A DNA stretch of 64,000 nt, from contig NZ_JABUHN010000007.1 of the NCBI RefSeq assembly GCF_013328815.1, positions 1-64,000 of the forward strand, in the 5' to 3' direction. The notes below the pieces were generated by a model. That model saw nothing but the letters and a program-made list of their open reading frames with translations. It was not told the origin of the DNA and ran no database searches. Source of the DNA: Tabrizicola fusiformis (GTDB taxonomy: Bacteria > Pseudomonadota > Alphaproteobacteria > Rhodobacterales > Rhodobacteraceae). Both the position numbers and the translations under genes were made by a program. Below are positions 41,834 to 49,605 of the stretch, piece after piece (the first letter of the stretch is position 1; each line of letters begins with the position of its first letter).

Positions 41834-42835
41834 ATGGTTCAGATCAGCTATGGCGACATGGCCCACACCACCTTGCTGCGCCGCCACACCACCGCCACCA
41901 AGACCGAGATCACCCGCCTCACCGGCGAGGTGACGACAGGTCTGGCCAGCGACACCGCGCGGCATCTTTCGGGCAATCTGGCGGGCATCACCGCCCTTGA
42001 CGCCAGTCTTGCACGCCTTGCCGCCTACAAGACGGCGACCACCGAACTGACCTTGCAGACCACGGCGACACAGGCCGGTCTGGGCGTGATTGCCGATCTG
42101 GTGCAAACGGCGGCAGGGGCACTTTTGCCCGCCACCGGAATGGCCAATACCGCGCAGGTCGATGCGGCGGCACTGACGGCGCGGCAAGGGTTTGAGACGA
42201 TGCTGACCACGCTGAACACAAGGCTCGGCGACCGCAGCCTTTTTGCCGGACAGGCTATTGCCGGGGCCGCGGTGACCGATGCCGAAACCCTTCTGACCGG
42301 GCTTGAGGCCCTGACGGCCGGGGCGCAAACGGTTGACGAGGTGTCCGCGACCGTCGCCGCCTGGTTCGATGATCCGGCGGGCTATGGCAGCAACGGCTAT
42401 CTGGGCGGGGCCGCCCTTGCCGCCATTCCCGTGGCCGAAGGCGAAAGCGCCGCCCCCGACGTGACGGCAAATGACCCGGCCCTGCGCGCGGCGATGACCG
42501 GGCTTGCCCTTGGCGCCTTGCTGGACCGCGGCCTTTTCGCGGGCCAGCCCGAAGCGCGCCGCGACCTTGCCGGCAGGGCGGGGCAGTCGCTCACCGCGGC
42601 GCAGACCGGCTTGACCTATCTCTCGGCCCGGCTTGGTGCGACCGAGGCGCGGATTGCCGATGCCACAACCCGCAACGCCGCCGAGGCCAGCGCCCTTGGC
42701 ATCGGCCGCAACGACCTTCTGGGGGTCGATGGCTATGACGCCGCGACCCGGCTGCAGGATGCCGAGGCCCGTCTGGACCTGCTCTTTGCCCTTACCGCGC
42801 GCCTGTCGCGCCTCAGCCTTGCGGAGTATATCTGA
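41834..42835 (+). CDS. flgL: Hook-filament junction protein FlgL (HAP3)
   Basis: A 333-residue flagellin-like protein. It begins with a helical D0/D1-type segment (ISYGDMAHTTLLRRHTTATKTEITRLTGEVTTG) and ends with a flagellin C-terminal helix (ARLDLLFALTARLSRLSLAEYI). The start immediately follows the flgK stop, and its stop overlaps flgI (TGATG). Ends are shortened compared with enteric FlgL. It caps the junction onto which flagellin polymerises. Confidence 0.9.
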   Translation: MVQISYGDMAHTTLLRRHTTATKTEITRLTGEVTTGLASDTARHLSGNLAGITALDASLARLAAYKTATTELTLQTTATQAGLGVIADLVQTAAGALLPATGMANTAQVDAAALTARQGFETMLTTLNTRLGDRSLFAGQAIAGAAVTDAETLLTGLEALTAGAQTVDEVSATVAAWFDDPAGYGSNGYLGGAALAAIPVAEGESAAPDVTANDPALRAAMTGLALGALLDRGLFAGQPEARRDLAGRAGQSLTAAQTGLTYLSARLGATEARIADATTRNAAEASALGIGRNDLLGVDGYDAATRLQDAEARLDLLFALTARLSRLSLAEYI

Positions 42836-43935
42836 TGCTGCGTCCGATGGCCGCCGTTCTGGCACTGTTCATCGCCTGGCCCGCTTGCGGCGGCCCGGTG
42901 CGGATCAAGGATCTGGTCGCTTTTGACGGGGTGCGCGGCAATGATCTTGTCGGCTATGGCCTTGTCGTCGGGCTGAACGGCACCGGCGACGGGCTGCGCA
43001 ACGCGCCCTTCACCGAAGAGATGATGGCCAATCTGCTTGAACGCTTGGGCGTCAATGTCACCGGCGAAGAGTTCCGCCCCAAGAACGTGGCGGCCGTCTT
43101 CGTTACCGCCGCGCTGCCGCCCTTTGCCCGGGCTGGCGGACAGTTCGATGTGACCGTTTCGGCCATCGGCGATGCCAAGAGCCTGCTGGGCGGGACTTTG
43201 GTGATGACGCCGCTGAACGGCGCCGACGGGCAGATCTATGCCGTGGCCCAGGGCACAATCATCGCCGGCGGCATCAGCGCCGAGGGACAGGCGGCGCGGG
43301 TTGTCCAGGGCGTGCCCACCGCCGGCAGCATCCCGGCAGGCGCCCGGGTCGAACGTGAGGTCGAGTTCGATTTCACCGGCCTGCGCGAACTGCGGCTGGC
43401 CTTGCGCAGCCCCGATTTCACCACCGCCGCCCTGATCGAGCGGGCGATCAACCAGGAACTTGGCCGTGGCAGCGCGCTGATGCTGGATGCCGGAACGGTG
43501 ACACTGAACATTGCGGCAACCGGCTCCAACTCTCCTGCGCATGTAATCGCCCGGGTCGAGAACATCGCGGTCGAGCCGCAGACCCGGGCGCGCGTGGTGG
43601 TCGATCAGCGGTCGGGCACCATCGTGATGGGCGAAGATGTCCGCATCAGCCGTGTCGCCGTGGCGCAGGGCAACCTGACCCTGCGGATCGAAGAGAATGC
43701 AACCGTGGTGCAGCCCAACCCCTTTGCGGAAGGTGAAACCGTGGTCGTGCCGCAAAGCACTGTCGATCTGCAGACCGAGCCGGGGACCGGACTGGCGGAA
43801 ATCCGGGGGGGCACCTCGCTGTCCGAAGTGGTGGCGGGGCTGAACGCCCTGGGGGTCGCACCGCATGACATGATCGACATCCTGAAAAGCATCAACGCCG
43901 CGGGCGCGCTTCATGCCGAGTTCGTGGTGAACTGA
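42835..43935 (+). CDS. flgI: Flagellar P-ring protein FlgI
   Basis: A 366-residue periplasmic ring protein with a signal peptide (MLRPMAAVLALFIAWPACGG). The conserved segments DLVGYGLVVGLNGTGDGLRNAPFT, QFDVTVSAIGDAKSLLGGTL and HDMIDILKSINAAGALHAEF are present. It forms the bushing around the rod in peptidoglycan with FlgH. It is the last plus-strand gene before a convergent terminator. Confidence 0.97.
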   Translation: MLRPMAAVLALFIAWPACGGPVRIKDLVAFDGVRGNDLVGYGLVVGLNGTGDGLRNAPFTEEMMANLLERLGVNVTGEEFRPKNVAAVFVTAALPPFARAGGQFDVTVSAIGDAKSLLGGTLVMTPLNGADGQIYAVAQGTIIAGGISAEGQAARVVQGVPTAGSIPAGARVEREVEFDFTGLRELRLALRSPDFTTAALIERAINQELGRGSALMLDAGTVTLNIAATGSNSPAHVIARVENIAVEPQTRARVVVDQRSGTIVMGEDVRISRVAVAQGNLTLRIEENATVVQPNPFAEGETVVVPQSTVDLQTEPGTGLAEIRGGTSLSEVVAGLNALGVAPHDMIDILKSINAAGALHAEFVVN

Positions 43936-43937
43936 AC

Positions 43938-43961
43938 GGGCGCGGCAGCGATGCCGCGCCC
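43938..43961. terminator. Bidirectional terminator between flgI and fliP
   Basis: A perfect ten-base stem (GGGCGCGGCA with its complement) closes on a GCGA tetraloop between the convergent stop codons. There is no strong T run. Confidence 0.55.
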
Positions 43962-43963
43962 CA

Positions 43964-44683
43964 CTACATATAGCTGCGCACCAAAGCGCCCGAAATCAGC
44001 GTCCACCCATCCGCCACCACAAAGAACGCCAGCTTGAACGGCAGCGACACCACCGCGGGCGAAACCATCATCATCCCCATCGACATCAGCACGGCCGAGG
44101 TCACGAGGTCGATGATCAGGAAGGGCAGATAGATCAGAAAGCCGATCTCGAAGGCACGCTGGATTTCCGACAGAACAAAGGACGGCACCATCACCGAAAG
44201 CGGCGCCTCGGCAATCGGCGGGGCCGGGCCGGGTCGCAAGGCTTGCAACGCGGCAAAGGTTTCCGGGTCAAGGCGGGCGGCCATGAAGGCGCGGAACGGC
44301 GCGATGGCAGCGGGAATGGCCTGCTGCACATCCATCGTGCCGTTGCTCAAAGGCTCCAGCCCACGCAGCCAGGCTTCGGTGAAAACCGGGTCCATCACGA
44401 ACCATGTGAGAAACAGCGCCAGACTGACTATCAGCATGTTCGGCGGCGATTGCTGCAGCCCGATGGCCTGCCGCAGGATCGACAACACGGTGACGATGAA
44501 GGGAAAACAGGTGATGGTCACCGCCAGCCCCGGCACAAGCCCCAACACCGTCACCAAGAGCAGAAGCTGGATCGAGCGGGCGGCGAGGCTGCCCTCCCCC
44601 CCCAGATCGAGCGACAGGTTCTGCGCCAGCGCCGGAGCGGCGATCAGGCTCACCGCCACCGCCAGAACCAGCGCCCGCTTCAC
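43964..44683 (-). CDS. fliP: Flagellar export apparatus protein FliP
   Basis: The 239-residue protein has a cleaved signal ([21 protein letters not shown]) and four membrane segments of the export gate. Characteristic motifs include [37 protein letters not shown] in two parts and [23 protein letters not shown]. It assembles with FliQ and FliR into the substrate channel. It overlaps fliN by four bases and ends the fliF-fliH-fliN-fliP block. Confidence 0.96.
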   Translation of the reverse strand: [239 protein letters not shown]

Positions 44684-44949
44684 AATCCGCCCCGCAGATT
44701 GGCGACTTCGGTGAGGCGGACCGCAAGCTGACCTGCCGGTTCCCCCTCAAGCTCCTGCAGCTCGCCGCGGGCGATCAGGCGGTCTCCGACGTAAAGCTCC
44801 ACCAGATCATCGACCCGCCGGTCCAGCGGCAACACGGCATCGCGGCCCAGCCGCAACAGGTCGCGCACCAGCGGCCGGGCGCGACCGACCGAGATCATCA
44901 CCTCAATCGGAACATGGGCGAAGGGGTTGCTATCGGCGGGGTCATCCAT
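44680..44949 (-). CDS. fliN: Flagellar motor switch protein FliN
   Basis: An 89-residue SpoA-domain protein of the C-ring. Its core VPIEVMISVGRARPLVRDLLRLGRDAVLPLDRRVDDLVELYVGDRLIARGEL is typical. I chose ATG 44949, which has GGAGG seven bases upstream and overlaps the end of fliH by eight bases. An upstream in-frame extension has no family character. The partner switch genes fliM and fliG are not in the window. Confidence 0.9.
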   Translation of the reverse strand: MDDPADSNPFAHVPIEVMISVGRARPLVRDLLRLGRDAVLPLDRRVDDLVELYVGDRLIARGELQELEGEPAGQLAVRLTEVANLRGGL

Positions 44950-45538
44950 TTGGCGCCTCCTTTCGGGACAGGGCAAAAAAGTCGCGCACCGCCGCGATGA
45001 TCTCGGTAATGGCGCGGTCAAGGTCGATGCGGGTTTCCGAAGTGGCAAAGCGCAGATAGGCCTGCCCCTCGCCCAGACTGGGTTCTTCCTCGATCTCGAG
45101 CGGCAACCCGGCGTTTTCCGCCAGAACCAGCTCCACCGCCCGGCGCGAGACCGGGTTGATCACCAGCGTCAGCGGCGCGCCGGCCCGCTCTGCCGCCATC
45201 GGGCGCAGGGTTTCGACAACCAGTTGGCCCAGCGTTTCCCGGGCAAGGGTCGGCAGAAGGCGGGCAACCATCTCTTTCAAAAGCGGTTCAAGGGCGCGCA
45301 GCACATGGTCGCGCGCCTCATGATAGGTGAAGGCCAGCCCCTGCAGATTGCGGGCCAGATCGGCACGGATCCGGTTCTGCTCTTCGGAAAGTGCCGCTGC
45401 GGCATCCTCCCAGCCTGCGCTGTAGCCAGCCTCGAACGAGGCAAGCTTGGCCTCTTCCAGATGGCCGGTATCGGTGACCAGCACGTCGGGCCGATCAGTT
45501 TCCGCGGCAGTTTCAAAGACTTCCAGACGCAGCGCCAT
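44942..45538 (-). CDS. fliH: FliH-type flagellar assembly protein
   Basis: A 198-residue protein placed between fliF and fliN. It has an acidic N-terminus with the FEAGYSAGWEDAAAALSEE segment that resembles the GxxxG-rich region of FliH, then a long helix and a C-terminal stator-like domain. FliH dimers hold the ATPase FliI off the gate and link it to FliN. Overall similarity is low, so the name rests on position, length and helix pattern. Confidence 0.75.
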   Translation of the reverse strand: MALRLEVFETAAETDRPDVLVTDTGHLEEAKLASFEAGYSAGWEDAAAALSEEQNRIRADLARNLQGLAFTYHEARDHVLRALEPLLKEMVARLLPTLARETLGQLVVETLRPMAAERAGAPLTLVINPVSRRAVELVLAENAGLPLEIEEEPSLGEGQAYLRFATSETRIDLDRAITEIIAAVRDFFALSRKEAPNG

Positions 45539-47109
45539 CAGCTCCGCTCCTCTTCCAGTTCCATCCAGCCGCGCAGGATTTCAACCGATTCCGCCTGACG
45601 TTCCTCGATCAGACGGCGCAGGCGGGCGACCGGATCGGGCGGCAAAGCCTCGCCCGGAACCAGAGCGGGCCCGTCGTCGATCACCCCGGTCAGCACGCGG
45701 GGTTCCTCGCCCGGGATGCCCGGCAGCGCCAGAAGCGGCGCCGGGGCTGGCAGCGCCGCAGGCGCGCGCGCACCGTTCAGCAGCAAGGGCCGCAGCACGA
45801 ACAACCCCAGGATCAGCGCCACCAGCGCCAGCACAGCAATCTGGATGGCCGACATCAAATCTATCGGCCCCATCTGCGCCGGCAGTCCGGCCTCCACGAT
45901 CTCACCGGGGGGCAGCGGCATGAAGGCCAGTGACTTGAGCGTCAGAACATCGCCCCGCGCCTCATCAAGCCCGACGGCCGAGGCCACCAGTTCGCGCAGA
46001 ACCGCGAGTTCCTCCTCGGGCCGGGGCTGTTGCGAAACCGTGCCATCGGCCGCCGTCACCGTCTGCCCATCGACCAGAACTGCCACCGAAAGCCTGCGGA
46101 CCGCGCCGGGGCTGCGCAGCAATTCGCGTTGGGTTTCCGAGACTTCGTAGTTCACCCGCTCCTTGCTTTCGCTGTTCTGGCTTTTGCCCGCCCCCCCCGC
46201 GGCATCACCCGCCGGAAGGTTCGAGGCGACCGTCACATCGCCACCCGGATCGGTGGAGGAACCGCTGCGCTCTTCGGTTTCGGATGAAATGGCGACGCGG
46301 CCCTGCGGATCGAACTTGCGCTCGGTAATCTGCTCGCGCTCGGTCACCAGATCGACGGCCACTTCGACCACCGCCTTGCCGGCGCCGACCCGCGCTGCAA
46401 GCAAACGCTCGACATTACCGCGAATCTCGGCGGCGCGGGCAGCGGCGGCGGTATCAGGACGCTCGGCCGCATCTTCGCCCGCGATTAACCCGCCAACGGT
46501 GTCGATCACCGCCACCGCTTCGGGAACAAGGCCCGGAACGGCGGCGGCGACCAGATGGCGCAGGGCCCGGGCCTGCACTTCGGGCAGGCTGCCCGAAGCG
46601 GTGGTCACCGTGATGCTGGCCGTCAGCGCCGCGCCGCTCTGGAACGGCTGGTTGGCCGCCTGCCCGATATGCACCCGCGCCGCGCGAATCTGCGGATTGG
46701 CAAGGACGGTGCGGGCAAGCTCCCCCTCCTTGGCGCGCCAATAGGCGGCATCGAACATCTGCGATGTGGTGCCAAATCCGGTCAGCCCGTCCAGCAGTTC
46801 GTATCCCACGCCGGAATTCGCCGGCAGCCCCTCTGCCGCCAGCACCATCCGCAGGGTGTCGCGCTGCGATTCGTCCACCCAGATGGAGGCGCCGCGCACC
46901 TCATGCGGAACGCCCCGCTGCTCAAGTGCTGCGATCACATCCCCGGCCGCTGCCCCCTCAAGCCCCGAATAGAGCAGGGCCATTCCGGGGCTTGCCGCCA
47001 TCCGCGACAAGAGGAGAACCGCCACAAAGACCGCCACCGTCGCTCCCGCAACGATCACCCGCCGCTTTGCATCAAGCCCGTTCCAGATTGCCAAGAGGTT
47101 CTGCACCAT
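45538..47109 (-). CDS. fliF: Flagellar MS-ring protein FliF
   Basis: A 523-residue protein with two membrane helices (about residues 18-37 and 427-450). Between them are the ring-building domains (PGMALLYSGLEGAAAGDVIAALEQRGVPHEV and NPQIRAARVHIGQAANQPF). A cytosolic tail follows, ending with RLRRLIEERQAESVEILRGWMEL, which docks FliG. Start ATG 47109 is divergent from fliL across a 139-base gap with a CtrA-like box. Its stop overlaps fliH. Confidence 0.95.
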   Translation of the reverse strand: MVQNLLAIWNGLDAKRRVIVAGATVAVFVAVLLLSRMAASPGMALLYSGLEGAAAGDVIAALEQRGVPHEVRGASIWVDESQRDTLRMVLAAEGLPANSGVGYELLDGLTGFGTTSQMFDAAYWRAKEGELARTVLANPQIRAARVHIGQAANQPFQSGAALTASITVTTASGSLPEVQARALRHLVAAAVPGLVPEAVAVIDTVGGLIAGEDAAERPDTAAAARAAEIRGNVERLLAARVGAGKAVVEVAVDLVTEREQITERKFDPQGRVAISSETEERSGSSTDPGGDVTVASNLPAGDAAGGAGKSQNSESKERVNYEVSETQRELLRSPGAVRRLSVAVLVDGQTVTAADGTVSQQPRPEEELAVLRELVASAVGLDEARGDVLTLKSLAFMPLPPGEIVEAGLPAQMGPIDLMSAIQIAVLALVALILGLFVLRPLLLNGARAPAALPAPAPLLALPGIPGEEPRVLTGVIDDGPALVPGEALPPDPVARLRRLIEERQAESVEILRGWMELEEERS

Positions 47110-47188
47110 CTGCCTGCATCCTTTGCCGGATCTCAGACCCGGGAATCTCGCGGTCTTCTGACCACAGCCCAGCTTTCGCGCAGCCGTC

Positions 47189-47203
47189 TTAACAATCGGT
47201 TAG
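47189..47203. promoter_or_regulatory. CtrA-like box between divergent fliF and fliL
   Basis: TTAA-N7-TTAG, a close match to the CtrA consensus. It lies 80 bases before fliF and 46 before fliL, so one site could govern both divergent units. Confidence 0.6.
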
Positions 47204-47248
47204 TGACCTTCGATCTATTTTCGTTCTCGAAGATGACGGAGAATTGCC

Positions 47249-47722
47249 GTGGCCGAATCCGACTCGCCGCCAGAGGCGGAACCGAGGAAATCGAAAAAAC
47301 CCTTGCTGATCGGCGCGGGTCTGGCCGTGCTTTTGGGCGGCGGCGGCTTTTATGCCACCTGGTCCGGCCTGATTCCTGGCGGTGGCCATGCGGAGGCCGT
47401 GGCAGAGGTCGCCGACCTGCCCGATATTGCCTTTGTTCCGGTTGAGCCGCTGATCATCTCGCTAGGCCCCGGGGGGGCGAACCGGCACCTGCGCTTTGCC
47501 TCGCAGATCGAGGCGAATGGTCCGCATGTCGCCGAGGTCACGCTGCTCTTGCCGCGCATCATTGATGTGATGAACGGCTATCTGCGCGCGCTGGATGCCA
47601 AGGTCATGGAGGACCCGGCCGCTCTGGTGCGAATCCGCTCCCAGATGCTGCGCCGCATTCAGATCGTCACCGGAGAGGGCCGGGTGCGCGATCTTCTGAT
47701 CACAGAATTCGTGCTGAACTAG
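47249..47722 (+). CDS. fliL: Flagellar basal body protein FliL, first copy
   Basis: A 157-residue protein with one N-terminal membrane helix (about residues 20-45: KKPLLIGAGLAVLLGGGGFYATWSGL) and a periplasmic stomatin-like domain (FVPVEPLIISLGPGGANRHLRFASQIEANG ... LLPRIIDVMNGYLRALDAKVMEDPAALVRIRSQMLRRIQIVTGEGRVRDLLITEFVLN in pieces). FliL surrounds the stator. It starts at GTG 47249 with GGAG seven bases upstream. A second FliL-like gene lies at 56760-57254. Confidence 0.92.
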   Translation: MAESDSPPEAEPRKSKKPLLIGAGLAVLLGGGGFYATWSGLIPGGGHAEAVAEVADLPDIAFVPVEPLIISLGPGGANRHLRFASQIEANGPHVAEVTLLLPRIIDVMNGYLRALDAKVMEDPAALVRIRSQMLRRIQIVTGEGRVRDLLITEFVLN

Positions 47723-47731
47723 GGGCAAGCG

Positions 47732-48118
47732 ATGGCGATTATTGCAGATATCCTGATGGCAGCGGGGGCCTTTGGCGCCGCGCTCTATTGCTATGTGCTG
47801 GCCGGGCGGCTCAAGCGGTTCGCCACGCTGGAAACCGGCATGGGCGGGGCGATTGCGGTGCTGTCGGCGCAGGTCGATGACATGACCCGGGCGCTGGAAA
47901 AGGCGCAGGGCGCCGCCAGCGGCTCGGCAAGCGGGCTTGAGGCACTGACCCTGCGCGCCGAGGCGGTATCGGCGCGGCTGGAGCTTCTGGTGGCCGCGCT
48001 GCATGACCTGCCCGAAGCAGAAGCGCCGGCTGCCGGCGCGCCACCGGCCAGTGCCGAAGCCGACCGGCGGTTGCGCGTTCTGCGCCGGCGCAGGGCCGAG
48101 GTGGAGGCTGCCGAATGA
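47732..48118 (+). CDS. Small membrane protein between fliL and motE, unknown
   Basis: A 128-residue protein with one N-terminal membrane helix (about residues 5-26), a coiled-coil region (about 35-95), and a tail rich in Ala, Pro and Arg that ends in a cluster of Arg. It starts nine bases after fliL and its last bases overlap motE. Members of Rhodobacterales carry a gene of this type in the same place, but I know of no assigned role. Co-transcription with fliL and motE suggests a motor-linked role. Confidence 0.6.
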   Translation: MAIIADILMAAGAFGAALYCYVLAGRLKRFATLETGMGGAIAVLSAQVDDMTRALEKAQGAASGSASGLEALTLRAEAVSARLELLVAALHDLPEAEAPAAGAPPASAEADRRLRVLRRRRAEVEAAE

Positions 48119-48672
48119 AACGGCCGCGCATGGGCCGCGGGGCCTTGGTGATTCTTGCCCTGTTTCTGGCCGCATCGGGCGCCTTGCGTCTTGGCGATGG
48201 TGTGGGCCGGGCCCTGGCCGAGGTCGGACATACCCCCACCGCCGAAGCGCCGGCCGCCTGCCCCGCCCCGCCCGAGGCGCTTGCCGCCGCCCTTTCCGCG
48301 CGAGAGGCAAAGGTCGCCGCGGCCGAAACCGCGCTGGCCGACCGCAAGGCAGCCCTGGAGCTGGCCGATCTCGCGGTGACGCACCGGCTCGATGAACTGA
48401 AGACCGCCGAAGATGACCTCAAGCAGGTGCTGGCGATTGCCGATGGCGCGGCGGAAAAAGATCTTGTCCGGCTGACCGCGGTCTATGAGGCGATGAAGCC
48501 CGCCGATGCCGCCGCCCTGTTCGGAACGATGTCGCCCGATTTCGCCGCAGGGTTTCTGGCGCGGATGCAGCCCGGTGCCGCCGCCGCCATTCTGTCGGGC
48601 ATGGCGCCGGACAAGGCTTATGCCATTTCGGCCCTGATCGCAGGGCGCAACGCCCGCGCCCCGAAAAGCTGA
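48115..48672 (+). CDS. motE: MotE family protein (MgtE N-terminal domain), flagellar
   Basis: A 185-residue protein with an N-terminal signal/anchor and a long helical region. A C-terminal MgtE intracellular N-domain follows (VYEAMKPADAAALFGTMSPDFAAGFLARMQPGAAAAILSGMAPDKAYAISALIAG, in consecutive stretches). In rhizobia MotE is a chaperone for MotC and needed for motility. Here it stands just before motA, as expected. It overlaps the preceding gene by four bases. Confidence 0.8.
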   Translation: MKRPRMGRGALVILALFLAASGALRLGDGVGRALAEVGHTPTAEAPAACPAPPEALAAALSAREAKVAAAETALADRKAALELADLAVTHRLDELKTAEDDLKQVLAIADGAAEKDLVRLTAVYEAMKPADAAALFGTMSPDFAAGFLARMQPGAAAAILSGMAPDKAYAISALIAGRNARAPKS

Positions 48673-48735
48673 CCTCTGCTGAGGTTTTCTTAACCCCGCG
48701 CTGCGAGGCTCGTCTCAGCAAAAGGAGAGTGCAAG

Positions 48736-49605
48736 ATGTTCGGAATCGTCGGAATCGTGGTCATCCTCGTGATGGTCTTCGGCGGATTCGTGATTCACGG
48801 CGGCAATCTGGAACCGATCCTGCACGCCCTACCCTTCGAGATGATCATGATCGGCGGTGCGGCCGTCGGGGCCTTTCTGGTGTCGAACGACCTGCCTTCG
48901 GTCAAACACACGCTGCGCGACATGGGCAAGGTGTTCAAGGGCGTGAAATGGAAGCCCGCCGACTACCGCGACCTGCTCTGCCTGCTCTTTGAACTGATCC
49001 GCCTTGCCCGCACCAACCCCGTCGGGCTTGAGGAGCATATTGAAAAGCCTGGGGAATCGGCGATCTTCGCCCGCTATGCGGCGATCCAGCATGACCATGA
49101 GGCGGTTGACCTGATCTGCGACACCATGCGCGCCGCCTCAATGAATTATGACGATCCGCATCAGGTCGAAGAGATCCTGGACAAGCGGATGGAGGCGACA
49201 CAGACCCATGCGCTGCATTCCAGCCACGCCCTGCAATCCATGGCCGATGCCCTGCCCGCCCTGGGCATCGTCGCGGCAGTTCTGGGGGTGATCAAGACCA
49301 TGGGCTCGCTGGATCAGCCGCCCGAGATTCTTGGGCAGATGATCGGTTCGGCGCTGGTCGGCACGTTTCTGGGGGTGTTTCTGGCCTATGGCATCATGGG
49401 GCCTTTTGCCGCGCGGGTGAAATCGGTGGTCGAAGAGGATGCCCATTTCTACCAGCTTATCCGTGAGGTTCTGGTCGCCAACCTGCACCGCCATCCGGCC
49501 AATATCTGCATCGAGGTGGGGCGCCAGAACACCCCGCACCATGTCCGCCCCACCTTCGGCGATCTGGAAGAGGCGCTGCGCGGCCTCAAGCAGGAGGCGG
49601 CATGA
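48736..49605 (+). CDS. motA: Flagellar motor stator protein MotA
   Basis: A 289-residue stator subunit with four membrane helices. The cytosolic loop has the FliG-contacting charges (LIRLARTNPVGLEEHIEKPGES). The proline hinges are present in helix 3 (ALPALGIVAAVLGVIKTMGSL) and helix 4 (GTFLGVFLAYGIMGPFAARV). AAGGAG lies nine bases before ATG 48736. It overlaps the 721-residue gene at its end. Confidence 0.96.
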   Translation: MFGIVGIVVILVMVFGGFVIHGGNLEPILHALPFEMIMIGGAAVGAFLVSNDLPSVKHTLRDMGKVFKGVKWKPADYRDLLCLLFELIRLARTNPVGLEEHIEKPGESAIFARYAAIQHDHEAVDLICDTMRAASMNYDDPHQVEEILDKRMEATQTHALHSSHALQSMADALPALGIVAAVLGVIKTMGSLDQPPEILGQMIGSALVGTFLGVFLAYGIMGPFAARVKSVVEEDAHFYQLIREVLVANLHRHPANICIEVGRQNTPHHVRPTFGDLEEALRGLKQEAA

